From: Tribonema minus
Taxonomy: Eukaryota; Sar; Xanthophyceae; Tribonematales; Tribonemataceae
Direction: 5' to 3'
Assembly: GCA_017506865.1 (NCBI GenBank)
Contig: JAFCMP010000357.1
Location: forward strand, 5,001-69,000
Length of the DNA: 64,000 nt
In this document: one piece after another, positions 23,001 through 35,800 of the stretch
How the letters are laid out: each line of letters starts with the position of its first letter
Position numbering within the stretch: position 1 is the stretch's first letter
Position numbers and translations under genes: made by a program
Notes under the pieces: model-generated
What the model was told of the DNA's origin: nothing
What the model saw: only the letters and a program-made list of their open reading frames with translations
Database searches by the model: none

Positions 23001-26000
23001 GAGGTCAGGGTTTGATATCCCCTTGCACGTGCAGTTGTGCATACATGTACTGTTTGTAGTCAGCATGTAGTGAAGTACAGGGCTGGTGATGTCTACCGCA
23101 TGTGATGGGCCATTTAGCTTTTGAGACAAAAGACTATCACTACAGTCCTCAGGCAGCGCCTGCAGTTGTGCAATTTCAAGTATTATTTTCACTCAAAAAA
23201 AACTGGTCTTAAGTCGATTGATGCCATGTTCACCAGAGCATTGACCTACATGTGACTGCGCACACGTTGATGACAGGACGGAGTTCCGCAGCATGGAGGT
23301 GCAGCTTACAGACCTGGAAAACGCAGCGTTCACGGTGTTTGTGGTGCTGGTGACGCGTGTCATCCTGGCATTTGACCTGAGCCTGTACATGCCGTTGAGC
23401 AAGGTGGACGAGAACATGCGGCGCGCGCATGAGCGAGACGCGGCAACACAGCAGCGCTTCTTCTGGCGCATGCACATGGCTCCTCCTGGTATGTTAAAAA
23501 AAATCGAACCTTTGTCTAAGCACTGTCACACAATACACAATGATCAAACAATTTGGCCAGCGGGTCAGGGTCAGGATCAAGTCATTGTAATACCAGGGGG
23601 CGCCTGTTGAGCAATGACGCTGCTGCTGACACAACATGAGGATGTCAAAAGATGGCAGTTCATCTGCCCACCTAGAGTTGCAGACATGGTGGAGAGCTGT
23701 GTGATTGCGGTTATTGTCACTGTTGCGTCTCCAGCCGTGTTGCTACCACCCCTCTTGTGATTATTGATTAAGATATTTATAACACTTGTTTCAATGAGCA
23801 GCATGCATGGCTGTCTAAGAGTCTGCTATACAAACGTACAGCTCAGGAATCAGTCTTACTGTGCAGATTGGGCAAGTCATGTTGCGCTGCAATCATCCAC
23901 GCAACTTTCATCTGTATGGGTGGATAGTCAACAGATCGCAAGCTTGACAATGTGTTGCAAACATCGCCTATTCTGCTCATGCTGTCAGTCCTCACCATCC
24001 CACCATGGCATTAAAAGTCAACTTCACGCAGACAGCTTTTCATGTCAACGCGCCCCCAAATAGGTTGCCGAACCCACGGCTTCTGCTCAAGTCAAACGCA
24101 GACGACAGCCACGAGCTGCCAATTGCATTGCCTGTGGTTCCTCAGCAGCATGTGTGTTGCCGGTGAAGAAAATTGGTGTGTTGGTGCTTGCTGCTTCACC
24201 TGGAATATTCAACTTTGGGAGAAGCTCAGCAGAACAAACGTGCTGCAGCACAGTATAAGCTGTTTTGCTTCTTCATTCTGCGCTTTCAGGTGAACACACC
24301 TTCATAATTTTGTTGAGAATTTCATGACATACAGTCACACCACCATGTTGCCATGTTACGCATAAACTTCAACATTGTCATCTGAAAAAAAGGTGACGAT
24401 TGAAGGCATACAACATAGCACTTCGCGTCTGGCAGCTTAGAATACAGATGAGTGTGCTGGCACTGCTGCGGGCTGTGCCATCTGCCTTTGGTTGTTTCTT
24501 GGTGCTGTTTGCCCTATAGGGCCAGTATGGTGTAAACTTCAGACTGACTAGAAAAGTCAGTAGGTATCGTGAATAATTGAGTAAAGCGTGCAATAACCTC
24601 CTGTTCGCCTGCCTCTGCTTTGCTCTTGCAGACCGCGGCAGCGTGTATGGTGAAGAAGCAGCGGTGGCGGCAGCAGCAGCGGCGGCGGCAAGTTTGAATG
24701 GAACAACAAATGGCAATGCTGGTGTGGATCACGACCACAATCACTCTCATGATCACGAGCATGACAGCTGCAACCAGCAGGACACTGGCTTTGAGGAGAT
24801 GACCATTGAAGAGGTAAATAAGGTTCATCAAGTACTTGTTAAAGTTGATCACTCTCTTGAGGTTTCAGTCATGGTCAATGTACACAGCAGTTCTGACTTG
24901 GTGACCATGTTGTAATCCCGTGTGCTGTGCCACTTTGTGTTGTAGCATTGAAGTGCAGATGATGTGCGGTGATGTTAATTATATCCCTGTCTACAACAAT
25001 GGTGCCTCCGGGTTTGCCACTGTGTGCCTGAAGTCAACGTTAATGTGTTGTGTAGGCTGAGGTTCGGCAGCTTACCACCTGCTGCAATGATGCGCTACAT
25101 ATGCGCAGATGGTTGGCCTGCTGTAGCTTTTTCTTGGTATTTGCTGCAGGTCAGTTGCTGTTCAGAGAGCTAAAGGCAAGCGACAGTATTTGACCTCACA
25201 TTCTTTGCCTCGCATCTGACAAATGCAATTAGCTAAGAGAGTGCAGCACCGGAAGATGTGTACACAGTTAGTGTGAGCCGTTTGCACAACTTCATACTTG
25301 AAGTATAGAAGTATCATTTTTGTAGACTTCCGAGCCGGAACCGGCTTAGACAGTTCCGGCTCGTCTAGACGGAGAAGACGAAAAGACGGAATGCCAACAC
25401 ACCGTCTTTTCCGTCTTTTTTCAAAACGGCTTTATGGCTTATACACCACTCCAGCAGGCATGTGGGTCGCGTACGAGTGCTGATGCACCGCAACCACGCG
25501 CTGCTTGCTATTTTCACTTTTTCGGTCTAATTCGCTTCAAGTTTGAAGTGCAAGTGTGTTTCGTCTTGTCCGTTTTGTGCAGGAGTGTTGTGCTTTGCTG
25601 TGTAGGTACCCACGAAAGCTGTGTTGCCCCTACACGAAGTAATCAGTTGGTTCACGGTCAACATGAAGTAGGTGAAGTCGGTGAGTTGGCGTGGCAAGGC
25701 CGTCTTAGACGTAGACGGAAACGACGGTCAAAGACGGTACAGCCCGTCTAGACGGCTCAGACGGACGGCGGGCTAAGCTGTCTGCAAATAAGACGGTTTG
25801 TGAGATCGGCTCGGAACTCTACATTTTTGTCGATCAGCTGAGGCCACCTGCTATATTTTCATGATCTTGACACGCTCAGTCTTCATGAGCAAGCAGTGCC
25901 GAGGGTGGTCATGAAACGTCAGCGTCATCGTCAATGAGTGTCTGGTGGTGCATCGAGATTTGTGGTGAACCAGCGTGTTGTACTCCAAACCTCGGCAGTA

Positions 26001-27191
26001 TGATGGAAGTTTCATGATCATTGCCACTTTGACTCAATCCAGTCGCACTCTCCAAATCTTCGCAGATAATGATGGGCAAGGGCGACTACTACCCCGGCCT
26101 CATCCCTCTGGTGCACGCCTACTTGGAGCACATTGGCTGCGACTCGGAGACGGGCAGCCGCGTGCATGAGTACATGGAGCTGCTGCGGAAACGCGCTAGC
26201 GGCGAACTGCCCACCGCTGCCACCTGGATGCGCGACTTCGTCACCAGCCATAGCGAGTACAAGCAGGACTCCGTGGTGACGCCTGGGATAGCTCTGGATC
26301 TCATGACGGCGTGCCGTGATATTGGGGAGGGCAGGCGCGCTTGTGCGGAGTTGCTGGGAGATCTGGCCATCAGGCCCGTGCTGCCGGAGACAGGCTATGA
26401 TGTACTGCTCAACAGCAACAAGGTGAGATCATATGCGCAAGACGTAGTGCTATAGCGTAGTACGTGTGTATGTTCAGGATCTAGGTTTTGCGATCACTTC
26501 CGTGACCCGGCTAATGTGTGGCAAGATCGGACTGTGAGGATGTGCTGCCTGTTGTGATGTGCTGCTGCCTGTAGTGTATTGTACAAATGGTACGATGTCA
26601 AGAAGCCGTGACACTGGGTATCTTTACCCTAAGCCTTGCATGGCACTGCTCAGCTGCTGCCGTGTATGAATCAAGCTGCAACTAAGTCTCTGCATTGCTG
26701 CTGTGGAGCGATGCTCAGTATTTGGCAAACACAGGTGCAGAAGTTTGCTTCAGGTCATGTAAGAATTTACGCTGCTGCTCGCGTCAGGTCGCTCCAGCCA
26801 ATGTCGGCCTGAGTCGTACTTGCTGCATGATATATCAAGTGCATCTCTGGTCAATATTGTGTTGAGGTGTGATGGGAAGCATGCCATTGAAGCTTCGTGG
26901 TTATGCTGCAAATCTCTACATGGCAATTCCACTGTGCCACCATCTGGTCGCCTGGCATCAAATTCCACAAGGTTTCTGTCTGACTTTTATGGTACGTATG
27001 TATGACCTCCACAGGTTGGGCGTGCCGCAGCGCGTGGCCTCATTGCCAAGTACACCAACCGGCATAGCTGGGACGAGAAGCACACGCCGTTGCCCAGCGC
27101 CGCCAGTGATAAGCCTGCAGATGCAGATGCCACTGCACGCCTTAAGGACCGCCTTCGCTTGGAAAGGGAGCCATCCATCGCCTTCTATTGA
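20077..27191 (+). CDS. GCLC: Glutamate-cysteine ligase catalytic subunit, animal/fungal type
   Basis: Seven exons, all phase-consistent: 20077-20193, 20470-21225, 21901-22490, 23277-23488, 24632-24813, 26066-26422 and 27015-27191; 796 aa. It catalyses the ATP-dependent joining of glutamate and cysteine, the first and usually limiting step of glutathione synthesis. The start MGLLKVVGKPLSWDE matches the family. Conserved blocks follow in order: WGDELEYGVF, HPEYGAWMVEATP, PDSIINPHPRFGALTANIR, MDAMAFGMGCCCLQ with VTFQ across the intron, IGWR followed by FRSMEVQLTDLENAAF, KVDENM, MGKGDYYPGLIPLV and KRASGELPTAATWMRDFV. The protein is longer than the ~640 aa animal enzyme because of a Ser/Gly/Ala-rich insert before MDAMAF, a poly-Ala run (about 568-578) and a His/Asp-rich stretch (about 589-603). 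Plants and well-studied green algae use an unrelated, proteobacterial-like GSH1, so the type is unexpected if the host is an alga. Confidence 0.95.
25321..25823. mobile_element. Foldback/MITE-like element with AGACGG satellite arms
   Basis: The element lies in intron 5 of the glutamate-cysteine ligase gene. Its ends are inverted repeats: TGTAGACTTCCGAGCCGG at 25321-25338 and the complement of TGTAGAGTTCCGAGCCGA at 25806-25823, matching at 16 of 18 positions. TTTT flanks both ends and may be a target-site duplication. The arms carry many AGACGG/CCGTCT units, several in opposite orientation, for example AAAAGACGG...CCGTCTTTT near 25380-25420. The middle part (about 25430-25690) shows no transposase. 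It is read as a non-autonomous DNA element. Confidence 0.7.
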
Positions 27192-28276
27192 GCGCGCAAT
27201 TTCAATGCTGCCTGGTGCGTAGTTCAAGTCAACGATGCCGCCCCAGGGCCCTGGCTGCTGCAGCTTGTTGGGAACAGAGTCAGATTTGTATGTGTCACAT
27301 GGCCTGATTGAGGCCACAGAAGGGCGTGCTGTTCTCGGTGTGTGATCAGGCCTGGAACCGCTGCATGCACGGAGACAGAACTTGGCATCTAGCAACTAGC
27401 AATGTGTAGCTATCCCAGTTTAGATTTTTTGCTCGTCAACGCATCGTCTGTACAAAAATGTACGTTCATCTGAGGAACCAGACCGCAGCTGCAAAGCGTT
27501 GCATGGACATGGTGGTACTGCTTTTGTTTGTCTGGCCCATTACTTTTAGTCATGCGGCCGTCCTTGGCTAAAACCGTCTGTTGTCAGGTCACTGTGTGCA
27601 TCAAAAAGCCTGTTTGTCATACATGCATATGCTGTGTAGTTGCGAAATTGTGCGCAGCATCAAAGCATGTCTTTGAGAATGCATCTGCTGGCATATGATG
27701 TGAACTTGTGCACGTTCGTGCGATGCTACAACATGCATGTGGATGCCCCAACGGCAAACTGGCATGCAAAACAACTTGCCAATTAATGCAGATGAGGCTG
27801 GCCATGTGCAGTAAAATCCAACATGGCAAACACATGACAGCAGTACATAATGATGTATTCTGGCCATGCATGTGCGTTTTGACACACTCAAGGGTGCCTG
27901 CCTATTTATTACGACGTCATGTTTGTACACCTTGATGCCATGTAGCACGTAATTTTGCTGGCACTTGTGCTTTGCTGTGCTTCTGTCAAAACCAGATGCC
28001 ATGCCATGCAGCCAGGACTCTTACTGATGCCGTTGCTCATTCCCACAAGACCGCAGCCGTTTAGGCTCAAAGCTCTGAAAAGCAGGTCGGGCAGAGCTAG
28101 CAATGTGACAGGCGGGTCAAGTGCCATGCGCCGCTCGCCACGCACTTTGACTGCAACTTGACCCTTACCCTGACCCTGACCCTTGCACCTGACAAACCGT
28201 GTGCACCTGTGCTGAACATCAGCATTGAGCAGTGTGTATGCATAGGCAGGAGCAGTGCATCACTGCAGCTTCACGT

Positions 28277-29114
28277 TTACTTCCTGTCGCTCTCGAACGT
28301 AGCTCCATTGTCTCTGCTCTGCCGATGCAGTTCCAAAGCACGCATCCGACGCGCGTGACTCTCCCTCATTGCGTCTTCCATGTTCTGCTGCTGCGCCCTC
28401 CAACCGCCCCCCGCCTCTACAGCCTTTTCTTGGTACTCTGTCTTGACCTGATCTGTGGCGCCACGTGTGAAAATGTCGCCTATGTACACAACGCTCTTTT
28501 TGCCGCTGACGGTTGCACCGAGAAAGGACCCCAGTGCGCCAGATGCCATGACGCACAGCATTGTGTAATTTGTGGTGGAAAGCTTTCTTAGTGCAGGACT
28601 GTAGCGGGCGCCTAGCCGCGAGGCAATAAAACCGAGAACGCTACCATTCACAAGACCCAGAGCTCCTCCCTTCCAGACCTGCTTCCGCACCTGGCAAGCG
28701 TGGGAAGAGCAGGCACCGTGTGCAAGAGAATATAATGATAATCACCACTATACAGACAGGGCACTGTGCAAGCAACCTGATTCAGGCTTTTGCAAAGTAG
28801 CACGCTGCTGCAGCTTTCCGGCACAATGAAGTAGGAGATGAATGGGAAGGGTACACACTTTGTTAGCCCGATGCAGCATGCGCCTTGTGAAGTAGCGAGG
28901 CTCCACGGATTCAACGAGTTTAGAGTACCGAACTGCAAAAAAGATTCATGGCCACAAACTAAACAGCATGAAGACAACTTTCAAGAACATGATGATCAAC
29001 AGCACGTGTGCTTAGTACATGTCTTGAGCGTCATTGCAGGCCACTTACATCATTGAGGCGTGCAACATCTTCGTCGCTGAGTGAATCAGGCGGCAGGTAC
29101 TTGGGCTTCGCCAT
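28277..29114 (-). CDS. Small membrane protein, unrecognised (211 aa)
   Basis: Exons 29114-29049, 28932-28777 and 28690-28277 join in phase 0 at both junctions and end in a stop at 28277. The N-terminus is soluble and acidic (MAKPKYLPPDSLSDEDVARL). Exon 2 is cysteine-rich and hydrophobic (ACCIGLTKCVPFPFISYFIV). Exon 3 has two short glycine-rich hydrophobic segments, GALGLVNGSVLGFIA and MLCVMASGALGSFLGATV, followed by GKKSVVYIGDIF. The C-terminal ~60 residues are charged and helix-prone (QNMEDAMRESHARRMRALEL). The two-segment pattern faintly recalls TMEM141-like small membrane proteins, but this is not an assignment. The gene ends about 715 bases below the start of nothing else: its neighbour on the same strand is the Kir channel, whose stop is at 29829. 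Confidence 0.72.
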
Positions 29115-29828
29115 CGTCCACCTGCACGCGAGCAATGGCTCCTTTCCTGCGAAGCAGCAATTGCAACACATCGCTCAGTTTTTCCGTCGTGCTCGAGGAA
29201 AAAGGCAATATGCAAATTCTCACTCCTGAGCACACCCGCAACCGAAAGAATGCCAAATGCTCTACATGCAGCAACATACCTGCAGATCCTTTGCGTCCTG
29301 AAGCACCTTGCCTAGTCTCAGCTGATCACAGTGCAGTGCAAGCGCTTGTTACTGGATCGCGTCAGCTCAGTTTTAACTTCAAACTTACAGTTGTGACTGA
29401 GAAAGTGCTAGTTGCACATGAAAATCATCAAAAGCAGTCGGGACACCATATCAACCTTTGCAAGCAGTTGCGCAGACATCCATCTGACTAAAGATCGGTC
29501 CATGTGGGCCTCAGGCGACCCAGGCAAAGAGCAAGCGGCATGCAATGGACTGGTTTATGCAGCCATTGAAGTAGTGCTACTGACAATGAAAGCGCGGCAC
29601 TGCATCAGCTGATGGCCTGCCACATGGCCTGTCACAGAGTGCTCTCAACACAACGACAAAGGGCGGCACTGAGATGGCAGACCATTACACAAAATCTGTA
29701 CATTCCACATAGAGCATCAACAACACAGAGAGTTGCCCATGGGCGTGCTGATGGCATGCTTGGCCATATGAAACCGTACAGCAGTCCAAATCCGTACAAC
29801 ATGTAGTCCGATACAATCATCGCCATCA

Positions 29829-32800
29829 TCATGCGTAGCTCTGCACAAAGCCGGAGTCGATGCAGTCTGGCGGTGCGGTGCGGATGTCGTGGAACTTTGT
29901 GAAATCAATGACGCATTTTCCATCGAGATCCTTGGTGACGCAAGGCGCAATGGTGTGGTCCCACGCCATGTTCTCTATGGCGTATGAATGGCGGCACTGC
30001 GGACGGCCAAACGACAATGGCAAACAACATCATTGCATCAGATAGGCAGTATCAGTGTGGTCACGGCGAGCCAACCAGCCATAATCTCTGTGTGAACGCT
30101 GATGCGAGCGTTGTCTGTGTGTCCAAGGTGACGCAAAACGTCACGCCAATTGTGTCCTGCAAGAGGTGGCGTCATGACGGTCATCAAGACCAGCTCCAAC
30201 CTTTGGCACGAAGATGTGATTGAGCGGATGGCGCTCGCGCTCTGATCATAATACATTGTGTGCGGCGCTGTGAAATCATGCTTGAATGACTGACATTTGC
30301 ATCGCCAATGCAGCAGTTCCGGCTGCAGCCAGTTGGACATGCTTAGAAGTGTGAAGCAGAATTGTGCATCATATGCCTGAGTGCATGCGCATGTTTGCCT
30401 GCCTGCATAGAGACTCTGTCTGCATAGAGACTTGAGTGTTCACAACTTGGCATAAGCTACCGTGAGGCGCACTGCTTGATTTATGGTTGCAGTCGAAAAC
30501 TACGTCTCATCATCATGTCAAAGCGAGCTCGCACCCCAGTTTCAAACCTCAACGGTCAACAAAATGATGAAAACAAGCCTACTAAGGCCTACACGCCAAT
30601 GCTACTTCGAGAAGTATGACAAACATGAGAGTGTGGCTTTACCTGTACTGTGCTGCCGGTGGATGTGTCAATGCCCTCCAAAATCACTACCACTTCCAGC
30701 TCCCTGTCCTTGAGGTAGGCATCAATAGCTCTGCGTTCCTCTTGAGCGAACCACAGCTTGGCATCCATTGGCGCGTTTTTCCTGTGCTGCTGCTTGGCTG
30801 AGCCGTTGCCGCCGCACACGCTGCTGCGTATGCTGGCGCTCTCGCCGCATGACGTGTCTGAGCGAGGGGAGCCTAGGCTCATGCTCATGCTGGCACCGCT
30901 GGGGCTGTGCTGCATCCCCTGCGTACATGAGCACAGCCTCCGTCGCTGTAAGTATATGATTGAGTAGGGCATGTTCACAGCTGCATCAGGGCTGTCTTGG
31001 ACATGCTAGTGATTATGCATTTGTGAACACTTGTGGAGAGGCATTTCCTTTCTCTCATCAGTGCGAAGCGCACAAGTGGTGTTATGTTCTGCAGCAATGT
31101 GTTGTCGTGCCAGTGTAGGTGCTGGTGGCAGTATGTACACTTAGTCAGCATCATGCCGACGCATTGACCAATGAATACATGCTCTCCATGTCACTTGCGA
31201 GCTACTTGTGATGCTCACTACACACAAATGCAACAAGGCTTAATTTGATGCCTGCACATTGCCCATTTATGTTTCACCTGCTGTTGCTTCAGCCTTCATC
31301 CGTGTGGACATCCTATAGTGCTAAGCCATGAATGACCAGACTCTGTTTTGTCAAACTTCAAGTTGAAGAACTAAATAAATACTTCGAGACGTACATTGAC
31401 AATACAATGCCCTCATACCACGCAGAACCCCATCACACGCAACAGGAGGCCACCACTAGCACACCAAATGGCCCCAGAATCTCCATACTTCTATGCCAGA
31501 TGCACAGGGCGCACAGCAATGCAGAAGCCTCCAAATACTTTCATGACGTGCTTAATTGACGAAACCTGCATAAGAGCACTCTTTATTAGAGAGGTAGCAC
31601 TGGTGTCCATGACGGCCCAATGACTTCATGGTTACTTCCGTCAACATTGGTAAACGCGTGCATGCCTAAAAAAGCATGTGCGCAGCACCTGCAGGTGCCA
31701 TGCTATTGCGCAACAACATCAGCATGGCAGTATTTAATGTATGATGTGTTCACCTGCTCCACCGCCTCCTCTAGCTTTCCCAGCTCGTCATCGTTGATGA
31801 CCTTCATGAGTTTGTGGGCCTTGCCCATGCTTGTCCCACCAGGAGCGGCAGCGCAATCCATGCCATTTGACCCCAGAGCTGCCGCTGCTGGTACAAGTGT
31901 TGAGCCGAGGGCCCTGGCTCGCATGGCCGCTTTGAGCACACGCTCCTGCCGCATCTGCTCCATTACTGCTCAGCAATGATGTGTGGAATGGGAGATCATG
32001 TGGTTAGGGCGTGCGTCAAGCTGCAGCGCAGTGCAGTACACATGGCAAGATGCATGGGGACCGTACTACAAGCATGCAGCTCAAGATTGGTCGAGATTCC
32101 ATGCTTGATGGTGCAATTGAGACTATTTAAAGGTACACATCCAGTCAACAAACGCCTGCGAAGCTCATGCAAACATTCCCTGCACACATGTTGCCAGCGC
32201 GCGTGAAACTTGATGGTATGCCAATGTCCTTGGTGGAGGGCCCTCAGCAATCATTTCAATTTGTCGAACGACTGCTATAGCTCTACTCACCGCAGTGCAG
32301 CTGTGTCATTGCAGCTACTTTGATGAGCCTTCATGACACAAGGTAAATGTGCTGCTGCCTAAGCATGCTGTTGACCCCGTTCAGCGTTCACTTACACAGG
32401 CATTACACCACATAAAGGGCGTTTACTCAGGGGGTAGATCACACCCTTAGGGGATTAATGTTAGGCTAGGGTTAGGTACTTACAAAGGCATCGACGCTTC
32501 ATGCGCTCGTACCAGGTCCCTCGTTCGCCGTCTACCAGTGGTGAGCAAGGGCAGCAGCAGTCAATGCGTGAGCTGCGGTGTGGTGAAAACTGACAACATG
32601 GCTTTGAATGATTGAATGACTCCATAGCTGAGCAAAAAAACTCCTGTCGTCTTTCATTTGGTAAGGGCAAGGTGCCACAACTTGCCTGTAAGCGGCGTTG
32701 ATAACACGCAAAGCAAGGACAGCCGGCTGCCGACAAGAGTTCATGGCACCTCCTTGACTATGCATGTTGCGACTTGATGGAAAGCACCTAAGGCCGACTT

Positions 32801-35800
32801 CAGCGCATCTTTTCGGCACAGCATTCACGCGGCATGAGCACCTGTTCCTTGCAGAAAGCAGGCGCATGATGTGACACCAGAGCAATCATAACGGTTTCCT
32901 AAGCATGAGCACCTGTTCCTTGCAGAAAGCAGGCGCATGAAATGACACCAGAGGAATCATAATGGTGTCCTAAGCGTTCTAACGTGGTATGAGGGTAAAC
33001 GTCAAGCCGAGCCACGGGACGAAATGCAGTTTCGACCGTGCACAATGCTGCGGGAGTGACCGTAACTCTGTCTCTGGATCGGTCCTTGATTGCATCTACT
33101 TCAACAGCAGTATCATGGCCTTGCTTCAACATCAAGTCCCTGAAGTTGCAATACTGGTTGATTTGTTGCCTACACCAGAAGGTCTGTTGTGCAGCTTTGC
33201 ACTTACCAACATCATCCCACCGCTTGAGCAGGTCCGGAAATCTGTATACCTGTGACGGTTTCCAGTGATGTAGACAAAAGGTGTTGCACTCCTTGTCAGC
33301 GTTCTTTATGTACGTACACCTGGGGAGGTGATGCAAGATGGCTTGCACACATGCTGGCCTCTGCGTACATGAATCCAAATATCGAAGCAGCGAATGCAGA
33401 TTGTGCAAGCAGACAGAAGAAGAAAAACTGTACGTATACGTGCTACAACCTCAGTACTCTGAAAGTCCAGCACACATCATGCTATGTGAGGGATGCCAAA
33501 TTAACCAACTGGTGACAACATGGCGGAAACGGGGAAAGCAGTTGGTGTATGGAACAATCTCACAACACATACAGCTTCCGTGATGATCGTGCTCATCCTG
33601 ATTTAGCACGTGAGGTCACGCTGAATAGAAAGTGATTTGGTGACAAAAGCCCAGCGCGAGGCTGCCTTGTACTCTGATGCATGAACGACCACAAAGACAA
33701 TTACAAATTCATGCCGTACAAGAGGAGTTGCAGCAGCACGTAAGTCTGCAGCCCGCAGACGCAAGGGGACATTGGTTTCCTCCCTACATAGCAGGGTCAC
33801 AGCTGCGGTTTGAGTCAGTGTGCAGTATGCGCTTGTGGTTGTGCAGGCCACACATCAGCACGCCACACATCAGCACTTACATATCCAGGCCCCTTTTCCT
33901 CTTCAGCCTCATTGCTGTTACCAGGGTCATTCTGCACGTTGTCCCAGTAAGCGGTTTGGCGCCTGATCATCTGGCACGGGTACATCAAGAACGAAACAAG
34001 CAAGCCACTGGTCAGGTACCAAGTGGAACCCTTGCCTGCACCATGTGCCGCATTCACCATATGCTCAAAGGCATTCGCATTCTACTAGACATATATGTGT
34101 ACATTTGTAGTCCATCTGAATGCGGCAAGCACGGTGGGTTAGGGTAGGGTTAGGTGAGGGTTAGGGTTAAGCCCAGGCAACCAGGCGATGGTTCGGCGAT
34201 AATTGTGTGTAATCACCTGTTGTGTGTGATGAGTACATGCAGTCGTTGCTGGGTTCACTCATTCCGGCATGAATGAATGATGGCAAATGACAGTTTATCA
34301 TCACACAAACTGCGTACCACCTCATGTTATGGCTATGCCTTGTGTGTTGACTGTGCAAGCCGCCTACAGATCATGTACAGCCAATCATGACCTTGTCTCG
34401 CTGGAATGATTCATTCATATGAACAAATCCGTGTTGCACGTTGACTGCTCAGTGCAAACACGGCACAGCGGTTGACACTGAGGCCTACTTGAAGCTACGC
34501 CTCATCATCACAAGTCACTGGCGTTGCCGAACCACCACCCGCAGCGCACGATTTGTGTAAAGCGACGCCAGATGCGTATAAATGCAATACACACATGCAG
34601 TGCAGCACGGGCGTTGTCACCTGATGCTAGCGCCTAGAGTTGAAATTAGGGTTTAGCCAAAATTAGGGTTTAGCCTTGCCCTACATACATACCTTCTCCA
34701 CAGGCAGATCAGAGCCGCTGGTGGGGCTTTCCTCTGGTGAGGCAGCCTCCCAGGGGGCGCGCTCCCAGTCACAGTCCTCGTGAATGCCCCACTGCACTAT
34801 GCCGTTGGAGCTCACCCAGCGGGGAGGGGGCATGAGGGGGGACCACGCATCCACGCGGTGGACCACCAACTAATCGTCACCATCATCATTGTTGGGCACG
34901 AGCACAAGCAGGGAAGGCAAAGGGCGCTCTTGGATTCAGTTGTCCATCGAGCGGTTGTCAGGGTTTTCTCGAAACAACAGGTGAAGAAGTACAAGCTTGA
35001 ACAGCCACGCTTGAAACAAAGCTCTGAGCATCACACAATAATCCTGGGGGTTGAATGCTATCATTTCGATTCACTTTGAGTGATCGTGACTGTTGCAAGT
35101 GCACATGCATAGACGCACATCAAAAGTTGTCAGAAGAGTGGCGATATATGTGGTTGCTCATCATCATCTGACATCAGCCCACTGTCATGGTGTGCACGCG
35201 CTGAGGCACAGGGTTTGTATGCATGTCACTGAGTACCACAAACATGAACTCTGCCCTGAATGTGCCATCAGCGCATGCATCAGCCTCTCAAAAATTATGT
35301 AGCGTCTGTCGGAGCATGTGTGAGGGTAGTGATGTAGTGATGTAGTGCACCCTAAACTCAATCAGAAGCACCATGACAAACAGCAGTGTGTCTGCATGAG
35401 CACATGCATTCAGCTCTCACACGTTATGTAGCGTATGTTGGCCTGTGTATGAAGGTAGTGATGTAGTGATGTAGATGACCACCCAGCTGGCAAATGACCA
35501 TCTCCGACATGTAGCAGCTTGTTCCATCTTGACTTCTTCACAAATCATGACTCAACTCACAACTCCATTCAACATCAATCTCCACCATTGTGCCGTACCT
35601 GAGGCAGGACCAGCAGCATGGACCCCCCCAGCTCATCATCGGGGTGCTGCAGCCTCATGTTGTGCGTCTGATAGTGCACAGTTTCAGGTGGCTGCGACTC
35701 GTCCAGAGCTCCGTTGGCGTCGATGGGGAGTGTGCGATGGTGGCGCACTGCGTAGCAGCGCACATGCGTCTCCAGCAGCTGGTGCTTGCGGAGCTCTGCC

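Noticed and set aside
32833-32974. CRISPR-like direct repeats
   Set aside because: Only two adjacent units without spacers, in a eukaryotic intron.
34130-34170. GGGTTAGGG array as a chromosome end
   Set aside because: It is short, imperfect and inside a gene; genes continue on both sides, so it is interstitial.
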